Shown piece after piece: positions 17,448-27,253 of a stretch of DNA of 64,000 nucleotides. Position 1 is the stretch's first letter. The number at the start of each line of letters is the position of its first letter. A program made the translations under genes and the position numbers. Under the pieces are notes generated by a model, which made no database searches, was not told the origin of the DNA, and saw nothing but the letters and a program-made list of their open reading frames with translations. Source of the DNA: Parabacteroides goldsteinii DSM 19448 = WAL 12034 (GTDB lineage: Bacteria; Bacteroidota; Bacteroidia; Bacteroidales; Tannerellaceae); contig NZ_KQ033913.1 in NCBI RefSeq assembly GCF_000969835.1, positions 1,979,480 through 2,043,479 of the forward strand. Direction: 5' to 3'.

Positions 17448-19367
17448 TTAGTCTAATTTTCCTGCTTCCGGAAAGCCTGATTTACCAACACCCCGGCTCA
17501 TCAACACTTGTAAATCCGGTAAATATTTTTCATACACTCCCCTCGGCAAGGTCTGATGCTTCCTGCACAGAGAGGCGGCCATCCCGACAACTTCTCCCAT
17601 CATCCCTCCGGTTCTCATCACCCGTACAGTACCCAATGCGACATGAGTCACACTAATATTCCGGCCGGCCATAAACAGATTGTCGATATTCCTTGAATAC
17701 AGACAACGATACGGAACGGGATAAGGTTCTATTTCCTGCACATCACAATAGGAAAGAAAAGGCTCTTCTTCCATTCCAGCAATCGGTTTAGGATAATGCA
17801 GGTCGACACCCCAGGTGGTAGTAAAGGTCGCATCTTCGTAAGGGACCTTCTCCAGCAAATCCTGCTCACGTAAGATTATATCACCCAACAGACGGCGGGA
17901 TTCGCGTTTTCCGCCGATATAAGCCACCCATGCCAATTTCTTTCCGGCAAACTCTTCTTTCCTCTTACTTTCATTTTTCAGAAATGCCCAGTTTCCGTAG
18001 ACTGCCCGGAGGGCATGATCACGAATATATTCTATTTCCGTAATCTGATCTCTATCAAGACCTGCCTCCCAATCCCAGTCACCTCGAAATCCCGGAATAC
18101 ATGTCTCCTCATTGAACCGGATAGCCCACGGACAATCGGGAAAGACTGAAACCTCAGGAGTATCTTCCGTATACCATTGTACAGACGTCCCCATTACCAA
18201 CTGATCGGCTTTTAAAGGAGCCCTGGGTTCACCTGTCTCCTCTTTACTTTCCCGCCCCATACGAAAGTCCGCACCTGCCAAAAAACCGACTTCACCGTCA
18301 CCAGTGCAATCTGAAAATAATTTGCCCTTAAAGATATACTCTTTTCCTGACATAATATCCTGCCCTACAACAGAAATAATTTTATTTCCTTCTTTTTTGA
18401 CATCAAAAACCTGCATATTTAAAAATAGGCTCAGGTTTTCCTGACTTAGCAACAAAGACAACTTCTTTTCATCTTCATAATTAGTTGCCGGACCTGCATT
18501 ATGGATTTTCTTTTCCGGATGCCGCTGTAATATTCCAAAAATCTGTCTGCTCCTGACAGACAGCGAATCCCTCTTTGCTTCCCAGGCATTCCAATGTCCG
18601 ACACCTCCAAGTTCATCTACCAGGTATCCCAGGTTCGTATAAGGTTGCTGGGCAATCATACCGGAAAGTCCGACTCTGACTTCCGAACTATTGTTGCCTC
18701 CTAAAACCGGACGGTTTTGTATCAGGGCAACCTTACAACCGAGACGGGCAGCACTGAGAGCAGCACAACATCCGGCAATACCACCACCAATAACAACCAG
18801 GTCATACTCTCCCCCGTCTTCCGGCTCAACAGGTAAACCCAACATTTCCCGACGGAAAACTGCTAACAGCTTCCCCTCATCCGGAGGAAATAAATCCAAT
18901 TCAGAGCTGAGAAAAATAGCATCGCACCGGCCATCAAAACCAGTCAAATCCTGAAGTTCCAAACGATTATCACCAACTTTCAACATAATTGTCCCGCCAT
19001 CCTGCCAATGCCAAGAGGCTTTTTCCGTCCCAAAGGTAGCGTCCAGTGCTTTTCCGTTTAATAAGACTTCAAAACGTCCGGGAGAACCAGTTTTATTCCA
19101 TTGTTTCACCCAATCCCTGGTCCTAACCCATACACGATATTTCCCTGCCTTCCGAACCTGGATTACCGTTGAAGCATTTTCTACCGGAACACCTAGTCCA
19201 TGTGCCAGCAGATAAGGAGATCCCATTTGCCCCATGGATTGATTATCCAGTACCCATCCTCCTTTTTTATCAAAGCTTTCTGCTTCTATAAAAATATTAT
19301 CCGCTTTCAAAGGACAGACCGTTATTAATAATATTATAATCCACCATTGTTTCATAAAAATCTTCAT
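17448..19367 (-). CDS. Exported FAD-dependent oxidoreductase with N-terminal beta-sandwich (PUL B, paralog 2)
   Basis: This 639-aa paralog of the preceding protein has a signal peptide (~1-22), an N-terminal beta-sandwich (~24-160; IEAESF, GGWVLD, DLTGFDGRCDAIF), and an FAD-binding domain from ~187 with the motif IGGGIAG (193-199). The PVLGGNNSSEVRVGLSG, FSDCTGDGEVGFLAGADFRMGRE and LFMAGRNISVTHVALGTVRVMRT blocks are nearly the same as in paralog 1. It carries ~25 extra residues after the FAD motif (around WNAWEAKRDSLSVRSRQIF). That insert is the main difference and may change substrate choice. It is co-oriented and closely spaced with paralog 1 and the TAT-type flavoprotein gene. Confidence 0.85.
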   Translation of the reverse strand: MKIFMKQWWIIILLITVCPLKADNIFIEAESFDKKGGWVLDNQSMGQMGSPYLLAHGLGVPVENASTVIQVRKAGKYRVWVRTRDWVKQWNKTGSPGRFEVLLNGKALDATFGTEKASWHWQDGGTIMLKVGDNRLELQDLTGFDGRCDAIFLSSELDLFPPDEGKLLAVFRREMLGLPVEPEDGGEYDLVVIGGGIAGCCAALSAARLGCKVALIQNRPVLGGNNSSEVRVGLSGMIAQQPYTNLGYLVDELGGVGHWNAWEAKRDSLSVRSRQIFGILQRHPEKKIHNAGPATNYEDEKKLSLLLSQENLSLFLNMQVFDVKKEGNKIISVVGQDIMSGKEYIFKGKLFSDCTGDGEVGFLAGADFRMGRESKEETGEPRAPLKADQLVMGTSVQWYTEDTPEVSVFPDCPWAIRFNEETCIPGFRGDWDWEAGLDRDQITEIEYIRDHALRAVYGNWAFLKNESKRKEEFAGKKLAWVAYIGGKRESRRLLGDIILREQDLLEKVPYEDATFTTTWGVDLHYPKPIAGMEEEPFLSYCDVQEIEPYPVPYRCLYSRNIDNLFMAGRNISVTHVALGTVRVMRTGGMMGEVVGMAASLCRKHQTLPRGVYEKYLPDLQVLMSRGVGKSGFPEAGKLD

Positions 19368-19402
19368 TTACTGTTATTATGATTCGGAATCTGTATAAAA
19401 GA

Positions 19403-20806
19403 TCACAGGATCAATTGTCCTTCTTCTTTCAATCTTTTTCTCAAATAAAGGGTATCTATCTTATGTACATCATTTTTAGTCTGCTTAACAGCATGCATGG
19501 CTGCCATACCGGCTGCTTCCCCGGTTACCAGACAACAAGGCATTACACGAGTACTGCCAAAGGCCTGTTCATCTGTTGAGATACAACGCCCTGCCGTCAA
19601 CAAATTCTTAATTCCTTTAGGTGTCAGGCAACGATACGGAATTCCATGTGACTCTCCTTTCTTATAGTGTTCAGGGATATGCTTACCACTATGGATATCT
19701 ATATAATAGCAATTCCTCCCGATTTCATCTTCAAAAGATTTCCGTTGCCTCCAGTCATCAACCGTAAAAATATAATCGCCTTCAATCCGGCGGCTATCCC
19801 TCACTCCAAGCAAAGAAGCTGTTTTTACGACAAAAGCATTGGCAAAGGTCGTAGGCCGTACATCCTTCATGGCTTCTAAATACTGGCCTGCCTTTCGACG
19901 CCCCAGTATCATAGCTTGTGATATGGCCCATGGGTCTGTCGTATCAACATCCATATGACCGGCATTACATTGGATAACATCCGGTCCCGACAGGTTATTG
20001 CAAAAATGAGTATCAACTAAAGGATATTTACCTGAACGAACCGCTACATAAAGTGGCGTCTTTTCATTCTTCCATTGGTATAATACCGGACCGTTCATAT
20101 AGTCATAAGAGTCCACATTCGCAAAGGAAAAACATAAACTGGATTTCTGGACAGCCCCATCGTCTCCATATCCACGCTTAAACGGAGCACCTGCCCAGGC
20201 TGCCAGATCCCCATCTCCCGTCGCATCTATATAGACCTTACTTTTAAAAGCCACAAGTCCTGCTTTATTTGATACGATGATCGCATCAATCGTATCATTT
20301 GACGACATTTCGACGGCTGCCAAACGAGAGAAGAATAAAACATCTGCCCCTGCTTCCGTTACCATCCGGTCGTAGACAGTCATTAAATACTCTGGATTGA
20401 TACTGACCCAATCCAGTTTATTTTCCGGTTCATGGGAAACTCCTTTTCGGGAAGCTCTGAATATTTTCTCGGCCAATCCCCGGTATATAATTTTCTCACC
20501 GTCTGAAAACGGGCACCAAGCTGGTACCATACCAGCTGTTCCCATCCCTCCCAATTGTCCCATAGCTTCTATCAGTAAAGTTCTGGCACCTTCCCGTGCA
20601 GCAGAAATTGCTGCCGTGCAACCTGCCGGTCCTCCTCCTACAACGATCACATCCCATTGGTCATTGACCTTTATTTTCGAACGTTTTAATGTCAGAACCT
20701 TTTCCTGAGAAACCAATGGAGCCGAATTTATAAGACCGGGTATCGTTGCCGTCACTGCCATCGCTCCTACTTTCTTTACAAAATCTCTTCTATTGCCCAT
20801 CTTCAA
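19403..20806 (-). CDS. TAT-exported FAD-dependent oxidoreductase (PUL B, third flavoprotein)
   Basis: This 467-aa protein has a twin-arginine signal (NRRDFVKKVGAMAVTA, residues 5-20), meaning export in folded form with cofactor bound. The FAD motif VGGGPAG is at ~56-62, followed by QLGGMGTAGMVPAW. The C-terminal block GIKNLLTAGRCISTDEQAFGSTRV corresponds to the AGRNIS block of the two neighbours, so all three share the FAD_oxidored fold. Here there is no N-terminal beta-sandwich. The family includes secreted dehydrogenases of unknown substrate. The difference in export route from its two neighbours (Sec-type signal) is notable. It is separated from susD by 91 bases containing a hairpin. Confidence 0.85.
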   Translation of the reverse strand: MKMGNRRDFVKKVGAMAVTATIPGLINSAPLVSQEKVLTLKRSKIKVNDQWDVIVVGGGPAGCTAAISAAREGARTLLIEAMGQLGGMGTAGMVPAWCPFSDGEKIIYRGLAEKIFRASRKGVSHEPENKLDWVSINPEYLMTVYDRMVTEAGADVLFFSRLAAVEMSSNDTIDAIIVSNKAGLVAFKSKVYIDATGDGDLAAWAGAPFKRGYGDDGAVQKSSLCFSFANVDSYDYMNGPVLYQWKNEKTPLYVAVRSGKYPLVDTHFCNNLSGPDVIQCNAGHMDVDTTDPWAISQAMILGRRKAGQYLEAMKDVRPTTFANAFVVKTASLLGVRDSRRIEGDYIFTVDDWRQRKSFEDEIGRNCYYIDIHSGKHIPEHYKKGESHGIPYRCLTPKGIKNLLTAGRCISTDEQAFGSTRVMPCCLVTGEAAGMAAMHAVKQTKNDVHKIDTLYLRKRLKEEGQLIL

Positions 20807-20845
20807 TTCTGCTTATCTGATTTATACTATTTATAGCTGGAAAGA

Positions 20846-20887
20846 AAAGGCACTTTATCTTCCTTTCACGAATAATAAAATGCCTTT
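20846..20887 (-). other. Intra-operon hairpin after susD (PUL B)
   Basis: AAAGGCA (20846-20852) pairs with TGCCTTT (20881-20887), with further pairing of CTTTAT/AATAAA inside. On the minus strand a T-rich tail follows. It sits between susD and the first flavoprotein gene and could be a partial terminator or an mRNA stabiliser. Confidence 0.6.
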
Positions 20888-20897
20888 ATCTTGCAGA

Positions 20898-22604
20898 TTA
20901 ATAATTAGGATTTTGCTTCATATTCGGATTAATCAGAATCTCAGTCGTCGGTATCGGCCATAAATACTGGCGTTCATCCCATTTCTTTTGGGCAACAACA
21001 GCGATCTTACCGGCACTTTCCATCTTAGTGAAATCAGCCAGGCCGTTTTCATCGATATCCGGAGCATAAGGCCAGAACCAGTCTCCCTGGCTAACAACTT
21101 TCTCTATAAGTAAAGAAGCCGGGTAAAGCATCATATACACTTTCTTGTTCATTACTTTGTCCATCAACTTCCAGCGCATCAGATCCATATAACGAAGTCC
21201 TTCCTTGGCAAACTCCACACGTCTTTCCATACGCAATTCGGATCTCAGCTTGTTCTGATTTGTCATTGTAAATGCCGGATACTGACTTACCGCCGATTTA
21301 TCGACACCATAAGCTCTGGCACGAACTTCGTTCATGGCATCCAATACGGACTGATCGATCTGGTTCAATTCTATCTTTGCTTCTGCATACATTAATAATA
21401 TATCCGCATAACGGATTATTATTTTATCAGGATCAATATCGTGGGCATTCTCCAGACAGCTTTCATCCATTCCCTTTTTCCAAACGAGGCCATTATAAGA
21501 AGCATATTGCGCAACTGCACGGGAATCATTGTTACTAATCATCTTGCCTGACTTATAGTTCATAACTTCCAATGCCTCAGGATGAGGATTGAATTCTATA
21601 CCCAGGAAGTTCTCTCCAAACGGAACGATAGTCATTGACAACCGGGGATCGCGATTCTTAAACGGGTCATGAGAATCGAACAACGGAGATTCATCAATGG
21701 GTAACCCGTCAATACAAGTATACGAGGCCAATAGTTCCCAGGTCGGGTTCGGTACAGCATATCCTCCGGAATTCCTCGGTAGCCATCCTCTTACATTCAT
21801 GACCACATTATATTCAATGGAACGGGGTATCAGAAAGATAGATTCCTCCGCATTCTTTGTATTTGTCAGAAACAGATCCCCATAGTCTTTATGTAAAGAA
21901 TAAATACCCAAATCCATGACAGCCTTTGTTGCAGCAACAACAATGTCATAATCGCCCATATAGAGTGCATAACGCGCTTTCAGTGCCAGAGCAGCCCCTT
22001 TCGTTGCCCTCTGAGCACCCGAGTATGAAACCGGTAAAGTTTCTGCCGCCACATCAAACTCATCATAAACAAATTGTTTCACAACCGCAATATCGGTACG
22101 GCCCATTGCCATACCTGCCTCTATATCTATATCATCTTCTACCAAAGGTATGCCACCAAACTTTGAAGATAATTTCGCATAAGCACATGCCCTGTGAAAA
22201 TGAGCCTCGGCAATAAAACCGTTGATTTTTGCTTCGGAAGCACCTGCTTCAACTGCACGGTGTGCTTTTAATATGACCCCATTGGCACGGGAAATAACCT
22301 TATATTGTTTTGACCACAGGTCTGTAACCTTATCCGTCTGACCGTTTAAGGTTGCATTTTGGAAAGGAGTCAAAGATTCACGATAAATATTATCATCGGA
22401 CCAATCGGTATTCCCCTCCTCATCCAACGGCCAGAACGTATCTCTGTATAATTCATTGACAGCCATTTCAATCTCTGTCTCATTCGAATACCAATTTTCC
22501 GTCGAACCATAAGACAAAGGATTCAAATCCAGGTCATGGCAGGCAGTAAGCAATGTTATGCCACTGAATAAACAAATTATTATATTATTTCGTTTCATGA
22601 TCAT
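20898..22604 (-). CDS. SusD/RagB-family nutrient-binding lipoprotein (PUL B)
   Basis: This 568-aa lipoprotein has the lipobox LLTAC (Cys at about residue 22). TPR-like helices and the SusD C-terminal signature (RYADILLMYAEAKIELNQID...EVRARAYG, then QYLWPIPTTEILINPNMKQNPNY) are clear. It is closely related to the PUL C SusD (31776-33476): the segments NPLSYGSTENWYSNETEIEM and KIIIRYADILLMYAEAKIEL match almost word for word there. It pairs with the SusC encoded 6 bases upstream, and partner specificity is presumably kept within each PUL. Translation may start at Met1 or Met3. Confidence 0.95.
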   Translation of the reverse strand: MIMKRNNIIICLFSGITLLTACHDLDLNPLSYGSTENWYSNETEIEMAVNELYRDTFWPLDEEGNTDWSDDNIYRESLTPFQNATLNGQTDKVTDLWSKQYKVISRANGVILKAHRAVEAGASEAKINGFIAEAHFHRACAYAKLSSKFGGIPLVEDDIDIEAGMAMGRTDIAVVKQFVYDEFDVAAETLPVSYSGAQRATKGAALALKARYALYMGDYDIVVAATKAVMDLGIYSLHKDYGDLFLTNTKNAEESIFLIPRSIEYNVVMNVRGWLPRNSGGYAVPNPTWELLASYTCIDGLPIDESPLFDSHDPFKNRDPRLSMTIVPFGENFLGIEFNPHPEALEVMNYKSGKMISNNDSRAVAQYASYNGLVWKKGMDESCLENAHDIDPDKIIIRYADILLMYAEAKIELNQIDQSVLDAMNEVRARAYGVDKSAVSQYPAFTMTNQNKLRSELRMERRVEFAKEGLRYMDLMRWKLMDKVMNKKVYMMLYPASLLIEKVVSQGDWFWPYAPDIDENGLADFTKMESAGKIAVVAQKKWDERQYLWPIPTTEILINPNMKQNPNY

Positions 22605-22610
22605 TCTTAT

Positions 22611-25600
22611 TTAAAAGTTAACCGATACACCTAATAACACAGACATAGTAATAGGATAGCCTGTTGCACTAACTTCCGGGTCCCAACCATGCGGGTATTT
22701 ACTCAGACAGAATAAATCGCTTCCGGAAGCATAAAACCGAACTGATTCCATACTAATTTTCTTCGTCCATACGGAAGGAAGCGTATAACCTACTGTCAGG
22801 TTCTTCATTCTCAGATAGCGTCCGTTGAACATCCAGTAATCAGACATGCTCATGTTGGCATCCACACTATTACGGGTCAGGCGGGGATACTTAACACCTG
22901 CATTCTGTTCCGCCGTATTATTGGTACTCCAATAATCACCTTCCAGGATTGACGGGAATCCTCCCCAGTTCGTATTCAATCCTTCAACCATATTTCTGCT
23001 GATACGGGAATTCTGACTGCCAACTCCCTGGAACATCATTGATATATCAAATCCTTTATAAGAAGCAGATAAGTTCACACCAAACATGTAACGGGGAAGT
23101 GATCCGCCCAGCAATACGCGGTCGTACTCTGAAGAAATTTTGCCATCAGGCACGCCATCCGGACCTGAAATATCTTTATATTTGATATCGCCGATCGTTA
23201 CATTATTATTCAGCTTCGGTGAGTTATCCACCTCTTCCTGCGTTTGGAATAGTCCGTCACTAAGATAACCGTACCATTCGTCAAACTGGCTGCCTTCCAT
23301 CTTTACCTTTTCACCTAAAAACTCTGTTCCACCTAAATTTCCCATTTTAGAAATGAAATCAGATAAATTGGCAGATACGGAATATCTGAAATCACCCACC
23401 TGGTCACGCCAGCCGATTTCCAGATCATAACCGGTCGTATGCATATTTCCGGTATTTACACTCGGATTATCATATCCGATAAATTTCGGAATTTCGAGAG
23501 CTAGCAACATATCCTTCGTTTTCTTCTTATAGAAGTCTCCGGTAAAATGCAGGCGTCCATCCAGGAAGTTTGCATCCAGACCAATGTCCCAGGTTTCTGT
23601 CGTCTCCCACGATATATTACGAACAGCATAATACTGTTGAGCGGCTGTCAGGAAAGAATTTACAGTATTCCCACTATAAAATAAAGCAGAACCAAAATTC
23701 AAAGCCGATTGGTAAGGATAATAGTTCTGTACTGTTGTGTTATCCTTCGACATTGTGATACGTTCATTGCCCAGCGTACCCCACGAACCTCTCAATTTCA
23801 GGAAGGAAAGCCAGTTCCAGTCTAAATTTTTGATAAACTGTTCTTCACTGGCAACCCAGCCTGCTGACAATGAAGGGAAGTTCGCCCATCTGCTATCCGG
23901 AGCAAAACGGGAAGAACCGTCCCGACGGAAGTTCACCTGCAACAGATACCGGTTATCATAACTATATGCTATACGGCCAAAGAATGAACGATAAGCATAT
24001 TCTTCAGCATTACCGCCATTATCCCTCAGATTTTCAGGACCAATATCCAGGTAAGGGAAATTTGTTAATTCATACTGGTCACGAGAAGCGCTCAGTTTTT
24101 CCCCAAATGCATAATAGTCCTCATAACCGACCATTGCTGAAAGTTCATGTTTCCCAAAGGTTTTATTATAATTCGCAAAAAACTGAGTGGTCACATCATA
24201 ACTATCGTTTCTGTTTTCAGTCAATTTAGTCGTTGTAAACCCATTCATATATCCTTTTATCGTATTAGGATCATTGGCATAAGTAAAAGGAACCTGTTTA
24301 CGAAAACTTTTTACCTTATCAAAATTATAGGTAGGTGCAATTACGCCCGATATCTTCAAGCCTTCAATAGGAGATATATCAATAGCAGCCTTACCACCCA
24401 GCCGGTTATACCAGGAGGTTTTCAAACCGCCGTCCGTAATCATAGCCAACGTATTCTCACCGTCCTTGACGTCTCCCCACATACCGTTACTCCATCGCGC
24501 TGCATAAATAGGCGGAGTTGCGCGATATTGTAAATCCATCGGATTTCTATGTGGTTCTTCAGACTTGGAACGTTTATAATTTACGTCCAGATGAGCTTCA
24601 ATATATTTATTGATCTTAAAGTCGTTATTTACCCGGATCATATAACGTTCATAATTTCTGTTCACATAAATACCGTCTGTTTTATCATAACGGAATGAAG
24701 CCTTTGTACGAACGACTTTACTACCACCTGCTATATTTATCGAGTGAGTCTGGCGGGGGGCAGAGTTTTTCAGAATTTCATCCTGCCAGTCTGTTACAGG
24801 GTAAGCATCAGGATCAGTTGCATTATTCTTTATCCAGTTGTTGACCTGATCTTCCGAATACGTCTGATACCAACCTCCTGCATTATTATCATTATAACGC
24901 AGTTCATTTACCATTTCCATAAATCGTTGGGTACCCACATATTCAGGAAGTTTAGTAGGCATCTCCCAACCATACTCAAAATTATAATTCAATGATAAAT
25001 CGTTCTCTTTAGCACGTTTCGTTGTGATCACAATTACTCCGGCAGCGGCACGGGAACCGTAAATAGAGGCAGAAGCAGCATCTTTCAAAACAGACATGCT
25101 CTCCACATCTTCCGGATTTACCTGGTTGATATCACCCGGAACCCCATCGACAATAACCAACGGACTTGATTCACCGATCGTCGTTACACCACGTATTTTG
25201 ATGGAAGCGGTAGAACCCGGAGCACTATTATCGCGCGTAACCAATACACCGGAAGCAGCTCCCTGCAATGCCGTAGACAATTGCGTTGTTTTACGTGCTG
25301 CCAGATCATCTCCTTTCACGGCAGCTACCGCACCGGTCAAATCTTTTCTTTTCATGGTACCATAACCTACAACTACAACTTCGTCCAATAATTCAGAATC
25401 TTCCTCTAAAGAGATAATAATATTTGATTTATCATTAATTTGAAATTCCTTCGTTATATATCCTATATAAGAAATTGTTAGTACAGCACCCTGATTAACA
25501 GATAGAACAAAATGCCCGTTCATATCCGTGATCGTTCCATTTGTTGTCCCTTTTTCCACAACATTAGCACCAATAACCGGATTTCCGTTCTGTTCAATAA

Positions 25601-26012
25601 CACTTCCATTGATTTTCTTCTGCTGATTAACACTGTCTGTCACTAATCTCCTATTAGACAATGCAATCTGTTTATCTACAATACGATACTCTACATTGGT
25701 CTTTCCAAATAAAATTTCTAATATTTCATTGATACTCTTACCATGAATATCTATATTCACTGTCCAGTCAATATCCACAGATTTATCAGTGAAAAGGAAA
25801 GAGTATTCCGTTTCCTTTTCAATTTTATCGAGAACTTGTTCAACAGTAGCATTTTCCAGTTTCAAATTAATAACCGTATTCTGTGAATACAAATTTTCTG
25901 CATGTAACTGAGTCATCACAATAAATAACAAGAATAAACTGATTCTCACAACACGCACTAATTTAGGTATACATAGGGGGATATCCCCATTGGATTGTTT
26001 TAGAATTTTCAT
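22611..26012 (-). CDS. SusC/RagA-family TonB-dependent transporter with STN domain (PUL B)
   Basis: This is a 1133-aa outer-membrane importer with a signal segment (~20-43), STN domain (~45-115; LENATVEQVLDKIEKETEYSF), carboxypeptidase-regulatory-like domain (~135-210), plug (~215-330; VVVVGYGTMKRKDLTGAV, VIVDGVPGDINQVNPEDVES) and barrel ending in VLLGVSVNF. It is very similar along its length to the PUL C transporter at 33489-36869, so the pair arose by duplication. Signal transfer to the FecR encoded next is expected through the STN domain. Its ATG (26010-26012) lies opposite a TAACTTTG box on the other strand. Confidence 0.95.
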   Translation of the reverse strand: MKILKQSNGDIPLCIPKLVRVVRISLFLLFIVMTQLHAENLYSQNTVINLKLENATVEQVLDKIEKETEYSFLFTDKSVDIDWTVNIDIHGKSINEILEILFGKTNVEYRIVDKQIALSNRRLVTDSVNQQKKINGSVIEQNGNPVIGANVVEKGTTNGTITDMNGHFVLSVNQGAVLTISYIGYITKEFQINDKSNIIISLEEDSELLDEVVVVGYGTMKRKDLTGAVAAVKGDDLAARKTTQLSTALQGAASGVLVTRDNSAPGSTASIKIRGVTTIGESSPLVIVDGVPGDINQVNPEDVESMSVLKDAASASIYGSRAAAGVIVITTKRAKENDLSLNYNFEYGWEMPTKLPEYVGTQRFMEMVNELRYNDNNAGGWYQTYSEDQVNNWIKNNATDPDAYPVTDWQDEILKNSAPRQTHSINIAGGSKVVRTKASFRYDKTDGIYVNRNYERYMIRVNNDFKINKYIEAHLDVNYKRSKSEEPHRNPMDLQYRATPPIYAARWSNGMWGDVKDGENTLAMITDGGLKTSWYNRLGGKAAIDISPIEGLKISGVIAPTYNFDKVKSFRKQVPFTYANDPNTIKGYMNGFTTTKLTENRNDSYDVTTQFFANYNKTFGKHELSAMVGYEDYYAFGEKLSASRDQYELTNFPYLDIGPENLRDNGGNAEEYAYRSFFGRIAYSYDNRYLLQVNFRRDGSSRFAPDSRWANFPSLSAGWVASEEQFIKNLDWNWLSFLKLRGSWGTLGNERITMSKDNTTVQNYYPYQSALNFGSALFYSGNTVNSFLTAAQQYYAVRNISWETTETWDIGLDANFLDGRLHFTGDFYKKKTKDMLLALEIPKFIGYDNPSVNTGNMHTTGYDLEIGWRDQVGDFRYSVSANLSDFISKMGNLGGTEFLGEKVKMEGSQFDEWYGYLSDGLFQTQEEVDNSPKLNNNVTIGDIKYKDISGPDGVPDGKISSEYDRVLLGGSLPRYMFGVNLSASYKGFDISMMFQGVGSQNSRISRNMVEGLNTNWGGFPSILEGDYWSTNNTAEQNAGVKYPRLTRNSVDANMSMSDYWMFNGRYLRMKNLTVGYTLPSVWTKKISMESVRFYASGSDLFCLSKYPHGWDPEVSATGYPITMSVLLGVSVNF

Positions 26013-26127
26013 AACTTTGTACTTGGATTTTTTAATTAAACGAATTAGGACCGATTGGCGTCGGACTTAATTTTTTGATTTAAGGGACAAGGATAAGTTG
26101 ACGCTTATACTTGTCCTTGTCTTTTTT
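26012..26127 (+). ncRNA. Candidate cis-antisense small RNA opposite the susC leader, PUL B (DonS-like)
   Basis: TAACTTTG (26012-26019) overlaps the susC ATG on the opposite strand and predicts a start near 26026. Hairpin 1 pairs CCGA (26051-26054) with TCGG (26061-26064) around loop UUGGCG. The terminator stem joins 26086-26097 with 26104-26121, loop UUGACG, with a bulge, followed by T6 (26122-26127). Predicted length is ~100 nt. It has the same order of elements as in PULs A and C. Confidence 0.55.
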
Positions 26128-26179
26128 GTATTACCTGTTTCTTATATAACCTCCTTTCTTTATTGGTATTTGTTTCTTT

Positions 26180-27139
26180 TTATTTTAACCAAATATCTAT
26201 ACGCTGACGTGGATAGGATGAATCTTTTAGTTGTTCAGTCTCCGCGATTTTCCAATCTATCGGAGCAACTAATTTCAAATAGTCTAATATCTGAGTTACA
26301 CTTTCTGTGGAGAACGAAGCCCTGCATTTATAATCAATATCGGTCTTCCGGTGCATAACAATATCGACATTATATCGTCGTGATAACCGTTTTATCACCT
26401 CATCAAGCGAAGTATTCCTGAACACCAGGCGTCCATCCTTCCAGGCCGTTTTTTCCTCTACATTGACTGTACGTATCAATAACTTCTGATCGGATTTACT
26501 ATAATAAGCCTGCTCATTTGGCTTCAGCAGCACAGATTGCTTATGAATGAGAACATCCACCTTGCCTGTTTCCAATGTTGTTTCAACCCACATCTCATCA
26601 CTATAAGCATTTACATTGAACTTCGTTCCATGTGCCTTCACTTTCATCTTTTCGTTGACTGATACATAAAACGGATGCAGTCTGTCTGATTGCACTTCAA
26701 AATACCCCTCTCCAGACAGATAAACAGTCCTTTCATCCCCCGTAAAGTGAGAAGGATATCGTAGAGAACTTCCTGCATTAAGCCAAACTTTCGACTTATC
26801 CGGTAATTCCATTTGCGTAACTATGCCGGGAGCAGAAACAACTTCCAAATAAGATATATGCTTATCCTCTTGCAGTCGGTTTATATACAGATAAGATAAG
26901 AAACCTGTCGATAAAATAAAGGGAAGCAACAATATGGCAGCTATACGCAAAGCGTTGTTAAGATATTTTTGTTTCCAGGAATAAGCCGTTATCCTTTTCT
27001 GATTTCTTGCAAAAGCCTGCTCAATATCATAATTATCGTAATCACAAATATCTGCATCTATAGCCTTTGCTATGAGGATGTATCTTTTTATATCTTTTCT
27101 ATCCAGTTCCATATCTTCTTTGTTTATGAATAGACACAC
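26180..27139 (-). CDS. FecR-family anti-sigma factor (PUL B)
   Basis: This 319-aa protein has a cytoplasmic N-terminus (~82 residues), one transmembrane helix (~83-103, LRIAAILLLPFILSTGFLSY), a periplasmic FecR domain (~115-215, with VWLNAGSSLRYPSHF and LSGEGYFEVQ), and a C-terminal DUF4974 domain (~235-315, TSLDEVIKRLSRRYNVDIV). It should control the sigma factor encoded divergently 115 bases away. The plausible start is the ATG at 27139 or the internal Met at residue 10, which would shorten the cytoplasmic part slightly. Confidence 0.93.
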   Translation of the reverse strand: MCLFINKEDMELDRKDIKRYILIAKAIDADICDYDNYDIEQAFARNQKRITAYSWKQKYLNNALRIAAILLLPFILSTGFLSYLYINRLQEDKHISYLEVVSAPGIVTQMELPDKSKVWLNAGSSLRYPSHFTGDERTVYLSGEGYFEVQSDRLHPFYVSVNEKMKVKAHGTKFNVNAYSDEMWVETTLETGKVDVLIHKQSVLLKPNEQAYYSKSDQKLLIRTVNVEEKTAWKDGRLVFRNTSLDEVIKRLSRRYNVDIVMHRKTDIDYKCRASFSTESVTQILDYLKLVAPIDWKIAETEQLKDSSYPRQRIDIWLK

Positions 27140-27209
27140 AGAAATAAAAAAGGGGACACTCTATTTTCATTTTTTTTTCAAAAAAGCAAGGTTTATATTT
27201 TCTCATTCT

Positions 27210-27217
27210 TATCTTTG
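27210..27217 (+). promoter_or_regulatory. -7 box for the PUL B sigma gene
   Basis: TATCTTTG is a perfect TAnnTTTG box 37 bases before the GTG start at 27254. It is the same octamer seen before cysK, marR, xthA, the DUF2490 gene and the preQ1 transporter. No good -33 box is visible. Confidence 0.6.
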
Positions 27218-27253
27218 CTTTACTAAACAAACTGATTCAATGTATATTTATTA

